64,000 nt of DNA. It comes from Chionis minor. Lineage: Eukaryota; Chordata; Aves; Charadriiformes; Chionididae. The stretch is from contig VZSF01008499.1 of assembly GCA_013398295.1 (NCBI GenBank), positions 273,323 to 337,322 of the forward strand, written 5' to 3'. This document shows positions 25,714 through 39,000 of the stretch, piece by piece (the first letter of the stretch is position 1; each line of letters begins with the position of its first letter). The notes under the pieces are model-generated. The model made no database searches. It was not told the DNA's origin and saw only the letters and a program-made list of their open reading frames with translations. The translations under genes and the position numbers were made by a program.

Positions 25714-26120
25714 ATAGAATCATAGAATGGTTTAGGTTGGGATGGACCTTACAGGTCTTCTAATTCCAACCCCCTGCCATGGGCAAGGACACCTCCTACT
25801 AGACCAGATCGCTCAAAGCCCTAGCCAATCTGGCCATGAACGCTTCCAGGGATGGGGCATCCACAGCTTCCCTGGGCAACCTGTTCCGGTGCCTCACTAC
25901 CCTCATAGTGAAAAATTTCTTCCTGAGCTCTAATCTAAATCTACCCTCTTCCAGTTTGAAGCCAACTGCTCCAACAGGTCCATGTACTGCTTATGTTGGG
26001 GGCTCCAGAGCTGGACACATTATTCCAGGTGGGGTCTCATGAGAGACAAGTGGAGGGGGAGAATCACCTTCCTTGACCTGCTGATCACACTTCTTTTGAT
26101 GCAGCCCAGGATACAGTTGA
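25714..26120 (-). mobile_element. CR1 LINE 3' fragment, about 0.4 kb
   Basis: Read on the minus strand, this piece begins near a CAACTGTATCCTGGGCTGCA motif. It runs through sequence coding for the C-terminal part of the CR1 second open reading frame, including AGGTTGCCCAGGGAAGCTGT for the LPREVV-like region. It ends in GGTCCATCCCAACCTAAACC with a short ATTCTATGATTCTATT octamer tail at 25714-25730. The diagnostic block with CCATGGCAGGGGGTTGGAAT is intact. It is 5'-truncated, as usual for CR1, and noncoding now. It lies in the same direction as the cadherin gene. The plus-strand open frames at 25742-26042 are reverse readings of this element. Confidence 0.93.
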
Positions 26121-28864
26121 TATCATATCATATAAAATACAGTTGTCCATGTCTGAATTCATAGCAAGCAGCAGTCCTGCTAATGCCCAATTATTACATG
26201 GTAGAGTAGTGGTTACAAAATCTGTTTTAGGAGCAGGAAGCTTAGGTTCCAGCACAAAAAGTGTCTGCTAAAAGGACCATCTACTCTGTCAGTTTATTTG
26301 CTCTACATTGCTTGCCTTCTCGTCATGGAAACATAACCAAAGAGAACATAATTTATTTTTATTGCCTATGTAAACTGGAAGAACAGAAATTAAAAGACAA
26401 CGTATTCCTGAGGAAGGAAAACTAATTTTCATAGTGACTAGAAAATACTTGCAGGACTAAAGCCTTATTTAATCATTAAAGTCAAGTCCCCTACTTTTCA
26501 GTAAAAGCAACTCCATCCATTCATTAATGCTGTTCACATACTCTACTATAATTTTAGATTTTATAACATGCTAAAACCTTGCTATGCACTGTTAAGAGTT
26601 TAAGTACAAATCCATTTTTATTCATTAACTTTAGTAAGCTACAGAGCTCCAAGTCTGAGTACCTCTGCCAAGCAACAGCAGAGCACAAAAATTTCCCTAT
26701 TCTGTGCTAATTGCACAAAGCAAGGAGTCATGGGTTTAATAATCTAGAATATCTATCACAAAAATAAAGAAATATTTTGTACAGAACGTTATTTTAATCA
26801 TATTGCATTAGAGCATGTTTTAACATTTGGTGGCAGGATTTATTTTAAGATTATAAAGGTTTAGAAAGCATGACTCAAAGTACTGGCTATCTTCTTGCTT
26901 AGGACATTTTTCTCATTAGAATGCCTTACTATGAACAATAAATCGATAATATGACTTATTGGCAGTGTGTATTATTAATTAAAATTAATTAAAAGAATTC
27001 AATTTTTTATGCTTAGATCAATCAACATAATTACTATTTACAAAGCTGTAATGTGATATACTAGCTAACTGAGCCTAAATGATCAATACATATCCTGAAT
27101 GCAGAGTAGGCGTGTGACCTTAAAACTGAACAGTAATGATAAAAAGATCTTTCGACTATACTCATGCTCTAATAGACAAATTACAGAAGGATGCTACAAA
27201 GGAGGGAAAGAAGAACTGCAGAAGTGAATAAGCAACCTTGCACCTGGCTGCCCCTTCCTTTGTGGCATGCAGGTTTGTGCAGCTGCACTCCAGATCAGAT
27301 CAGGAAGATCATCCAGTAAAAGCTCATCATAAAAACTTTGTTATTGTTGCAACATTAGCTTTCAGCCAAGCCAATTCCTGAAACAACTGACTCCGGGGCA
27401 AATGGTCGTGGCAGTAAAGTGCAACCCAGGTAGGGTCCAAAAGACTTAAGACATGCGGAAACAACACATTTACATGTTCATGCAAACATTTTCCAGTCCC
27501 CAAAACCAGTCTCAGCTGCTAATCCCTGACCACAAATGACAATGCTCCAACCAATACTCCTAGCTAGACTGATACAACTATTTCTGGAACCACATTGTGA
27601 ATAAGATCACTAAAAGCAGAGCTTAAATCCTCCACTTAAAGAAACAGAAAATAGAATAACACCCAAGACCTTTTACTTGTATTTAGCCAGATTATTTCAA
27701 AAATTCTTTTCCTATTTAACTTCAGAGTCACACTAGCAAGGAACAACAAGCAGTCAGGGTATAAATCTCTTAAATTGATTTTATTGTTAGAGAAAAAGGG
27801 TTTGTTATTGCACCTTTATAGTAAACAAAGGCCACATGTGGACTGCCTAAATTGTCACTTACAAGCCCCCTTGTACACTGCTACACTCTTTGGGTAAATG
27901 TGGTGGTTTAACACAGGGGAAAGGATAGCATGGCAGGCCAACTGGAGGGCTGCTGTCACTGAAGAAGCAACCTTTGAGATACCATTACTAGCCCAAAAAG
28001 CCGTAGCAGATGGCTACCTCAGCAAATGTACCGCTTTGCTTGAGCCCAGAGAAGGTCTCAGGAAGGGTCCACACAAAGCCCACTCCCTCTCACACTTGTA
28101 TTACAGCTGTGGCTACTTCTATGCGCTGCACATGGGTGTTTTCTGAAGCAGTGAGCTGACTGGTCACCACCTTTCCATAAATCAGGAAGGACTCCTCCTC
28201 AAAAAAACCCCAAACCAAACAGGTTGCTCAAAGCTAGACATGTTCTTTTGCATTCCTGATGGCATCAGCTTTTGACCTGCCACTCCAGTTTATTTCTTCA
28301 ATTAGTAGCAGGTTTCCTTCTACCTATACTTCCTTTACAAGTTTTTATCCTTCTGATTGCTTCCGAAGTCAATGAGTTAAATGACAGTAAATTTAATTTA
28401 CCTACTATCATCCACACACCCTTGAAAATCAGGTATTTTTTTCACATCCATTAAGAATCAGGTTTTGTAATGAGGGTAGCTGATGTAGGTCAGATAACAG
28501 CAATATCATTCTCATCACCCTGTAGTTTTTTTTCTTGTTTCGATCAGCATGGTGAGATCCAACAGCACCACTTCAAGAAAGGCTTCACAGGACACATCAG
28601 CATAGGTAGGCAAAGGTTTCTATCACTTTGCACCTCTAACACTCTGAATGCTTGTTCAAATAGTCTGCCAAATATTAACAAATTTCAAATGCCTTTCACT
28701 GTTCAGACCACTGCTCATTTACACACTGGAGCCTGACTATTCTCCCAAGTCCTTCTACAGCTGGGACAACAGAAAACATAAGCTTCTTGTCCCAGGCTCT
28801 TGCTCTGCAAGGTGGTGACTTCACCATTTTGTGAAAGGGGTCTGACGCCATTTAGAATCACAGA
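26121..28864. other. Intronic DNA without recognisable elements
   Basis: This is AT-rich unique sequence. Around 26930-27080 it is very AT-rich with repeated TTAATTAA-type cores. The sequence GTGGTTTAACACAGGGGAAA at 27900-27919 resembles the start of some avian LTRs, but nothing else in the neighbourhood supports an element. The short open frames have no recognisable domain. Confidence 0.5.
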
Positions 28865-28976
28865 GGGAGGGGGTTTGTTTGGTTGGTTTGTTTGTTGGGG
28901 AGAGGGTTGGGTTTTTTTGGTTTTTTTGGTTTTTGGGGTTTGTTTTTTTTTTGTTTTGTTTGTTTGTTTTTTTTAT
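28865..28976 (+). repeat. G/T-only low-complexity tract
   Basis: About 110 bases consist almost only of G and T on the plus strand. There are G runs at 28865-28867, 28869-28873, 28897-28900, 28904-28906, 28909-28911 and 28935-28938, then long T runs with TTTG units to 28976. The minus strand, which is the sense strand of the cadherin gene, is therefore an A/C tract. The several G runs give modest G-quadruplex potential on the plus strand. Confidence 0.88.
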
Positions 28977-30017
28977 TAAGGTGTTTGTTTGACCACAGAA
29001 GCCACAGAACTTTGTAAATCGTACAGGGAATGAGCTGCAGGTTGTGGCACCTGAATCTCTTCAGAAAGCTGGCCCCTACTGCCCTGTCCCACTGTAATAT
29101 CTGTAACTGTGCTTACATGCAAAATCACACTATTATTAATTAGTAATAACATCTTCTAATCATCAGTAAGCACCTTAGCTTGGCCCTCAGAAATACAGCC
29201 TGCACTACTTTCAGTTAGTCCCTGTAAAAAAGTTGTGTCACTAAGCGTTAAAAAGCAGAATAAACTCTCTCCTAAGGAAAGCATATATTTTGTGTAACTG
29301 GAGGCTTATAAATCATAGCCAATTTATATTTGGAAGTAGGAAGATGAGGACTCTCTTAGTTCATTTCTGCGTTTATGGAAAATTTAAAACATGGCCAAAC
29401 TCACAGCTTGAATAATGTATTCATAGCACTTAAAAATAAAATTGTATTTTGTTCATTGTAGACAAAAAATTAGCAAGGGATCTATATATCTCCTAATGAT
29501 TGGTGCGGAAATGAAGCCTGACACAAAGTATAGAGACATTTCTCCCCTCCTTCCTTCTAAATCAATTTTTCATATACACACCAATTTTGCCTCCTAACTC
29601 TCCAACACTGTATGTCTATGCTTCTAGCTATTTTTGCTCTGTACAAGTCTCACACTCACACAGTTTAGAGGCTTACAGACTACAGTGTGCAACAATAAGC
29701 AGAGAGATCAAAAAGCGCAGAACATGCAAAAACCTTAACCTCAAATCTCGTGACACAAAGCAGTATCTGGGATACCGTCTAACAAAAAAGAAGCTTTTAG
29801 TTCTTTATTTGGTCTGAAATACAAAACCTACTGAGTGCACAATAAATGTGTGTAACTAAACCAGCAATTTCTTTAATTTAAGTTAGCTATATGTTTTACA
29901 AATATGATTCAGATGGTCCTACTTTGAATACGTGGAGGTTGCAGAGCCATTCCCAAAAAGTTAAAGGACATCACCTATGATCCATGATGCTCAAGCAATG
30001 ACACTCATTCGATACCA

Positions 30018-30050
30018 TTTAGAGTGGTACGAAGTCGCTACCACTCTAAA
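30018..30050. repeat. Perfect 12-bp inverted repeat with a 9-nt loop
   Basis: TTTAGAGTGGTA at 30018-30029 is mirrored exactly by TACCACTCTAAA at 30039-30050, around the loop CGAAGTCGC. The stem has five G-C pairs of twelve. A transcript from either strand could fold into this hairpin. It is too short for a typical microRNA precursor, and I recognise no transposon terminus in it. The function is unknown. Confidence 0.9.
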
Positions 30051-33000
30051 GTTAACAAAAGCTGTTATAAAGACAGAGCTTTTAAACACTCACAGTATCT
30101 AAAACAGTTTACCATAAATTACCTCCTGCTCCCAAACTACAAATCCTCATTAGTATTATGAGAATTATGCTTATCATGCATACAGTCAAAACTCTGTTCA
30201 GTGAAGGGCTAGTAAAATTGACCTGATAGGCATTACCCTGCCACCTAAGCCTCACATATCAGTTATGAAAATAATTGTGTGTATACACCTTATCACAAGC
30301 TGCAGATCTTCAAATGAACACAGTAACCTCTAGGTCATTAACTACACCATCTCAGAATTCTGGGGCCAGAAGTACCTGTATCCCCTTTGCAGACCAGGCT
30401 GGATGTCTGAATGAAACCGTGACATGCACCAGCCTTGCTTCTCCTACAGTCCGTCTCCATTCATATGGCCTCCGTGCACAACCCCAATTAAATGATGGCC
30501 ACGAGACCAGCATGTTACATGCCTGCAGTCAGGATACACAGCCAGATGGTGCATTACGTGCACATTCCATTTGGCAGCGTGACAGATGCACCGTCATCAG
30601 ACGGGGACCCAGGAGCAGACCGTCCTGCTGGGCCATACCCACTGCACAGCTGAACAGTTGAGAAATCCCAAGTTAAGCAAGTTTTCAGGCCAGAACAGTC
30701 CAGAGACAACTAACAGCGTCAAAGCAGAGAGAAAGGGGAGAGAATAACCAATTCTATAGCCACGAAGCTGCAGCACAAGTGGATACCAGCCCACTAGAGC
30801 TGATCCGTTACAAACTACATTTACTTTATTCATCAATAACTTTTGCTGCATGAGTTGAGAGCTTTTAAATAGCATGATCTAATACCTGACAAACCTTAGG
30901 CCTTTGCAAAATACCCCACATAGCAAAAGGAACATCATATATGGGCATAGCTCAAGCACATCTACAAGCACAGAATGCAGCTAAGTTTTATAGTGTAACA
31001 TCTAAGGAAAGCACACTGTGTACTAGCAGCAAAGTTTAATTAGTAAAAGCAACAGATGGATTAAGTTCCAGGAAGGAAATGAGAAGGGCTAACAGGGTAT
31101 AAATTGGCCACATCAGTGATACAGACGGAAGCATCCTTTTTTTTTTTTTCTGATAAGGGATTGTCCCACAAATGGGACACTGGAGTCTTACACTGTTCTT
31201 GTACTTCTTGCACAGCAGAAGTCAGAGCTGTTTTGAAGTGGGAGATGATGGAAACCAGATGGCTAGGTCCATTTGCTCAGCTCCAGAATTCTCTGAAGTC
31301 TTTTGCTTTCTCTTAGGAAAAGAAAACAATCCATTCTGGGGACTGGTTCTGGACATTTTGAATGTAGCCCCTTCAGTGATCAGAACAGCTAACTGGAATG
31401 AATTTCAGCTTCAGCGATCAGAAAAGCAAGATGGTGCTGGCAAGTAGAAACATTCTTCAGTATCTGCTCTGCAGAAACAAAAATTAAAAACATAGCAACT
31501 CCAAAAAGAAGTGTATGTCCAACTTGGTGTATGCAGAATTTGTACATCCATATGTTTAGTGAAGATTGAGGCCTCCCTGAATATTCAGACAGTATGTCTC
31601 TAATACTAAATCACTTTATCACATGTGCTACTTTTAGATGATCCGTTCCCCATTTCCTCGTTACATTTTTCTCAAACTAATGGATGAGACCATTTGTAGC
31701 ATGGTATTTAAACTATAAACAGACCAGATATTCTTATTAAGCCAAAAGGATCCCTGCAGTTTTGCACATCTATGTGCTAAATTTGTAGCTCTTTAATTTT
31801 CATTGTTGTGTAATGTTCCTCCATTTTCTGGAGAAACTAAAAAGACACACTGGAATAGGGAACTGCTGAATTATGAGATTCTGCTCTCAATTGCTTCCAT
31901 CTCTCATACATACTATTGGTACCTGTCCATGATGCTAGTTAATCTCAGCTGCCTTTATTGGAGCTTTTCACCATCTGGCAAAAAAAGAGGCTTGTTTTTC
32001 CCAGCCTCTGCCGTGTCATTTCACCCCTAGCCCTGGTCCCAGCCTTTCCCTTACCTCTGCAGAGAGTGGCAGCTCCCCCTCACCAGCAGCTATGCACTGT
32101 GCACATAGCAACAGTCTTTTCATTTAAGTTTTTAAACAAACAGTTTCAGAGTTACAGAGACCTGGCTCCCGTTAAACTACACAAACGGGAATCACAGCAG
32201 CTAAAATTTCACAACAGAGCTATTATATTTCAACCACACAAGAGACACTGGAGAGCACACAGTAGAGAGATGGGGATATCTGGGCTACAGTGTGTGCTTT
32301 TTCCACTTTACACCACTGGTTTCCACTTCGCTTGTAAATACACCAGCGTATTTTATTCTCAAGATCTTGTTCCACTGCACAGAATCAGAGCTTGTTTCCT
32401 AGTTTGTCCTGCAACATTATAACCTTTTTTTTTTTCCTTCCTTCTTTCCCAAGTGAAACTGTAGCTTATGGAGGAACATTATAAAGATATAAAACTTCCA
32501 GACTGGGGCAGAACAACCGAGTCTTTAGTCCAGGACCTTGTTCCTGCACAATGGCTAGTGATAGAGCCTGAAGAGTAAGATGCAGGAACCCAAGGGTCAA
32601 TAAAACTACTTTCTTCTCCTCCCCCATGAAGGATTCAACATAAGTTTAATAGTTAAATAGGCTAATAACCAAAGGTCAGGGTTTTATTCTTTCCCAAACT
32701 TTTCTGAATGAACTGTCTTTACCTGTATTATGTACATAAATGTCCAAGCTTTCTCCAAAGATCTCCAAGACAAGCCACGGCTACAAATCTTCTACTTAAG
32801 AAGAATTTTATCTCATCATTTTTTTAATTTATGCCTTTTCAATTTAATGCAGTATCTTATGTTGTTAGACAAGGAGTGAAAAGCTCCTAACATCTACTCT
32901 AAACTATTTGTTATTTCATAACTCTTCTACTGTGGACCTTTTTTCTGGCAAAGATACAAAAGAAAGACTGCTATTCCCATTTCTCAAATGGGAAACATTT

Positions 33001-36000
33001 AACATTAGTCACAGCTTGAGTTGAGAAACTGGACTAATGGATCTGCAGGTACCCCCCCATCATTTGGCACTAAAAAAACCCCAGTGTTCCCTTGACTGAG
33101 TATGAAGCTGACGTTGATCAGCACTGTAGAAAAGGGAAACCTCAGGCTCTGATAGTGTCCTAGAGAATGGCAGAGTAGTGCCAGTAAAGATCTTTCTCCA
33201 CTGATGATCTAGAGATCCTTGATGTCCATCCATGCTTCTGTCCATGGGGATTGCAGCAAGGTCTCTTGAGCCTGTGGGAACACTGGTAATAACACTAATA
33301 ACTAGTCCTTGCTAATGACCACTTAGTCATGCAAGATTAAAAGATTGATCTCTTCAAGGAGAGACCCTAATCAATGTGCCAGAGTGCTACACCAACAAGG
33401 AAGATGGAGCTGGTTGCTCTACATTCTTGAGATCTTTATCGTCATGGGATCTGGCATCAACAGGCACTGCTGTGGCATAAATCAACAACAACAACTGGCA
33501 TTTAGATTCACTTCACCATAAAGTATGGAACTCACTTAATTGGTGTATTTCCAGATTTGAAACATCTGCTGTTTACTGTAACGTTAAAAGCATTCAGTGT
33601 GCAGACTTAAAGGTAAGATGCAATAATGGTGCACAGAGCAGGACTGAAATCAACTGGCAGAATGGCTAAAAAATACAAATTGACATTAGGAAATAATGGA
33701 AGAACACATGTGGCCTAAAGCAAGTACAGCACCTGTGCAGCTCAAATTAACTCCATCAGAGAAGTGGCTGGCAGGGGGTGGGGGGAAGAGGCATGCAGTT
33801 GGAGGAAACCCGGTGTCCTAACTGCAAAAGTTAAAATTAAGATTTGACATTTTTAAAAGTCAGTCCCAAGGAAAAAAACAAACAAACAAAAAAAAAACCA
33901 ACAAAACCCCCCACACCTAACACCATGAATATATAGATATATGTGCTACCATCAAAGAACTTGACTTTTTGGAGGGAGGTGAAAACTAAGAAAAGAGATG
34001 AGAGCAATCTTAATAGGAAAAAAGCAGGAAAATGACATTTTAAAATGTGATTCTTCTTATAAGGTGTTAAAAAAAAGACACTTCAGAAATTTATGAAAGG
34101 ATAAATTGTGCTGAAAGTGATGGGGTTTGGTGGGAGAGCACCTGCTCCACCACAACGTAAGTGTAGTCCATCTGGCCTACCAGCTCCACGCCTGCACACT
34201 TAGAGAATTAGAGAAGTCTGCACACTTTAGCCGTTGACTGCTGTGTTTTGCAGACACAGTTTCTTGTGACAGGAAACAGAAACATGATCTCCACATAGCC
34301 ACCATGCTCTGCGCTCCATTAGGATTCACAATTTTGCCATTTGAGCTGCTTTCACATCTGTAACCTAACCCTCCAGCAGCCCAGCCTGAACATACATCTG
34401 GTAATGTCGTGTACATTGCATACACCAGGAGCACAGGTGGGACAATAAAAAATGAACGTGTTTTGAAGCAAATGCAGAATGGATTGGAAGTACGTCTAGA
34501 AATAATTGAGCACAGTGACCATGTAAGTAGCAGCCGAAGCTCATGAACAGTGAGCTGTCTTTAATAACTGTTGGTAGAGCTACTTTACCATTAACACACA
34601 CTCATAAATTGCCTACATGGAAAAAACCCTGCTCTTTCTTGACAGCAGCTGAGCTAAGCAGGATTGCCACACAGCAGGGGATGCTTGCTAAGTACTTTAT
34701 TATAATTATCTGCTAGGCTGGGCAATATGCTCAAAAAGATTTGTAAGCAAGGTAAAGAGATTTATAGAAAAAAATAAACAAAACCCAAAGCAATACTTTT
34801 GTGTTCTCTTTGAAGGGCAAAATATTCTTTGAAGTTAAAATGCATTTTCTTCTCCATCTGACAGAAAGGCAGTCTGCAAAGGTACTATAAGACAGAACAG
34901 TAAGACTTACATTTATTTTCTCCAACTAGTGACTATTTAAAATAGTTTCTCTGTGTCTGAAAACTATCCATAGGAACCATGGTATTTAATCACAAAAGAT
35001 TGCCATTATTAGGAGAAAGTATCAGGCAAATAAGTGCGCTGCTTCATACACGCACTACTACTACTGTACTTTGTAATATAAAAATCAAAGCTGACAAATT
35101 AAAGGAAGGAAGTGCCTGGAGCTTTTGCCTAGTTTTTGTACTAGGAACGCAGCAAATGGAAGTTGGCTGTATTTTGTATTAACTCCTGCAAACTATTTAA
35201 ACAGTCTCCAGTAAATACAAAGGAGACAGATTCATTAGTTAAACATAACTAATCCTTAAAAGACCCTTTGCATCATCTCCTGATTCTTCTGTCACTTGTC
35301 CAGTGCCAGCATCACCGTCTCATTTCCTGCAGCCTTCTCCCTTTCACCCGCTCCTCCTCCGCAGGATCCTGTTTAGCCACACTGGTTAAAGGGTAAAGGT
35401 TCGTAACGCTGCCTGCGCAACTCCCAGTGACAACACGAGCGCTCTGTACGTACACAGTCACTCGTGAACTGTCTGCCCAGTGTAAACCTGCTGGAGCGCC
35501 ACGTGTCGTATGTTACTGCAGTTAGAATGGATGATGATAGAGGCAACTACCAACAGCCAGTTCATCTGTTCTGTAATGAACTGAATGTACCTGTCTTCTA
35601 ATTAGAAATAATGGTGAGAAGGCTCAGTTGTCTCATTCTAAGAGTAACTGGGATTTTTGGGTCACTAGTGGTTCCCATCTCTCCTGTGTCATAGCAGGAG
35701 CATGGTACACATTATGCTATACTCGGCCTGGAAAGACGTGACTGAAGAGTAGCTAAAATAACATTTCCTTTTATTTTCTGAATAAAATCTAGAATGAGAA
35801 CAAAGCTACAGAATGCAACAAATACCAGTTTTTTTCCTCTACATTATTCTCTAATCTATTATATTTCCTATACAATTATAAAGAGCTATTCTGTATGGCA
35901 GCTCAAAAAGCTGGAACTGCAAACTTATCCTCTATTTTACCTTCTTTTCTGTAGAAGAATAATTACTTTATTTCCACTAAGTTCCATAAGCATCTTCTCT

Positions 36001-39000
36001 AGGCACTGCTTAAAATGCTAGGGAATACATCAAAATCAGCAGCTGCCTAGTCATACATTGTGGGACAGACCAAGGCTTGAATTATTATGATTAGGGATAA
36101 CAAATACAAGCTATGAGAATATCAGCTCATGGACTGAGCGCTATGAAACGCAATGCTGTACAATTTCATTACAAAAGCAGAAAAGGAGCAAAGGGGAAGC
36201 TCAGTACAAAACTCTGGGAAAATGAGATGATCAGCGAAATCCAAGTCTTCAGCCTTCAGAGACAGCAACAGATACACATCATGGGTACCAAGTGCTACAG
36301 TCCTTTGTGCTAAAGCTGCCCTCAATACTAATACCATACTGGCTACAGCATCAGGCTCTTCACAGCCAGCAATGCAAAGGTCTCTTTTTTCTGATCCTGT
36401 AAAGATCCATTTCCACCAAATTAGAGGAATTCACCCATTCATAAAAAATAACAACAATTTCCAAGATAATTTCAGAGCCAAAAAAAACCACCTCCTTCTG
36501 AAGTCATTACAGTTCCTCCATCTCAGCCTGCGGGAGGGGCAAGAGAAGAAAAAGGAGGCCTCTCCAGTTCAAGGGGAGAAGAAAGTTTACTAACCTAGAA
36601 AGACAGCTTTAAAGCAAAAGAATACAGTAAACTGAACAAGTCAAAAGGGCAAATCCCATCCAAATTTTGCTGCTGGGTAAAGAACTGAAACAACTGAAGG
36701 GAAGAAGGAGCTTTCATGTAAAGACACGGACATCAGCATTATGCACGGCTCTTGCTTGCCACAGCTCTTCCAGGAAGATGTTCAGCTCCACACACAGCAA
36801 ACTCAAAATCCCAAAAGCAAATTTAATATTTGTTTTGTAAATATATGACCACATGCCAATACCTTTTAAAGTTCATAATATAGAAGGCGGCAAAGGAAGG
36901 ATAGGCTGAGACCAAAGAAAGGACAAAAAGAAAACTGTAGGAAGTCTCTGAAGAAAAAAAATAAAACCACTTTCTGAAGCCATGAGACAAGATAGGAAAG
37001 AAATAGTTAAAGTTTTTCTCACCCAATTCTAAGAAAGGGCAGGAAAGAAGTTACAAAATTCCACTATAAGATTAATATAAAATTATACTGCAGAGATAAA
37101 AATAATAGAATGAACATGATCGCTTCTGTGCCGAAGATAAAAAAAACATGGCAACATTGCTGTGAATTCCTACTCTTCTGCAACATAAGGAATTCAGGAT
37201 TTTAATAACACCATCACGGTAGCACACAAAAGTATTTGCAAAATGTATGTCAAAATCCATTTCCCAGCGTAGGCAGTATTCTCTATTACGGCATGAAATC
37301 CTAAGGGACTGATTTGAACTGACCATGACTACACTGCAACACATTTTGAAACTAACCCCACTGTTACCACCTGCGGGCTCCAGACAAAAGAAAAGCCCTT
37401 TATGCAGGCCAGCATGCAGAAAACAGTCTCTTTCTCAGCATTATTTTCCTCCCTGCAAGTGTCTCCTTTCTATCCTGCCATCTAATCTATAACATCTATA
37501 TCATGATGAAAAATAAGTGCTAGTTGCTTTAGCTTCCCTCTAGTCTCAACGACTCCTTTAATTACAGGAGAATTACATCTTCAGCGTTTCAAAATTCTTG
37601 AACTACAATTTTGCAAATAAACACTTATACAATTTCTTGTTTATTATGGAATTAATAAAAATATATTTAATACAAAATTTGAGGCACGGTATATTTTACC
37701 TTCCTTTAATAATCTTTCCCCTTGCAAAGAATTCCACTATTTTTTAATATGCTAGCAATAGACTGGGAAATTTCAGAAAAGGTATCATTAGCTTTATAAT
37801 GTCATCACCTTGGCGTTTAAAGGAAAAGGAATGGAGACTCTATGACTTTATCAAGGGTCATTTCACACCTAGTATTTAAAATAACATCACTCCATGACAA
37901 TAGTATCAGTGATAAAATACAAGTAGAGTCATGCAGGCACATATTCATCTGATACCTGTGCCCAAATCAATCGCATCGTGATAATTTTCCCCAAAGACAG
38001 TGAAAATAAATTACGATTATGTATGGACAATGTTTTGCAAAATAAAGGGATAAAAACAAATTATGGGAAGCCTACGACAATCAGGTGCTTTGGACTACAG
38101 TTTCATGAGAGCCCTCTGCTCCTAGGCAGCTGCGGACAGGCATGGCTGCTGCTATGGATAGTAATACCACAGACAAAGAGCCCTGCCCACAGCTCAGGCT
38201 CCCAACGCCCAAATTTGGAACGCAACAGGGGGGGAAAAATGCACTTCAGGAATTAAACAAGCTGTAGGATTCATGCATTAAGTGTATAAACTCCCCTTCT
38301 AAAACTCAATTCTATAGTTACTTATTATCTGGACTTCCAGCACTAAAACCAAAGAGGGTATGTCAATGCTGAACAGGATGATTTCATGACTGAAGTGAGA
38401 AATGTCTCTTGCTGCAAAATACAGTGGTTCAAAGCCTCTTCAAGCATGCAAAAATTGCACAGAACTCAAAAAAAGAATTAAATCCTTAATGAATACCTGG
38501 TTTCCATAGAAGCGTGTCTGTCAGTGATCTCACCTTGAAAACAAACTCATTAATGCAAAAAGCAAGAATTACATGACAGCAAGTGACATAACTCAAAAGA
38601 TCAAGTGTAGAAAACCATAGTCTTTAGTGAACAAATCCTGTGGTGAACATGCTTGCAGTATGTCTGCCTGCTTTACACGCAGCTCCTCTGCATTCTTTGA
38701 GGAATTACCCCTATTGATGTTAACTTCAAAGATCACCTGACTTCATCCATGGGCATACTGGTCATTGCCAGACACCTTGGTAATCTTCAAAAGTATCTTG
38801 TCTTCACGGTGTTACCAACACCAGTTAGCAAAGTAAGCCTGGAAACCTGCTCGTTTGCAGATAACAAGCATCTACAGTTTTGAACTCTGAACCAGTGGAA
38901 ATCAGAAAAACCTGCAGCGAGACACAACTTACTGCTTCCTTAGTGCCAAGACAAAGTTCTGTGGTGAAACAGCATTTTTCTACGACACTTTAAAGTATGA

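Noticed and set aside
27898..28146. Possible LTR start at GTGGTTTAACACAGG
   Set aside because: Only a short resemblance to avian LTR starts. No matching end, internal region or second copy was seen.
31958..32422. Open frame of 154 codons on the plus strand, the longest in the window
   Set aside because: It has no recognisable domain, an irregular composition and no splice or promoter context. A frame of this length is expected by chance in 64 kb read in six frames.
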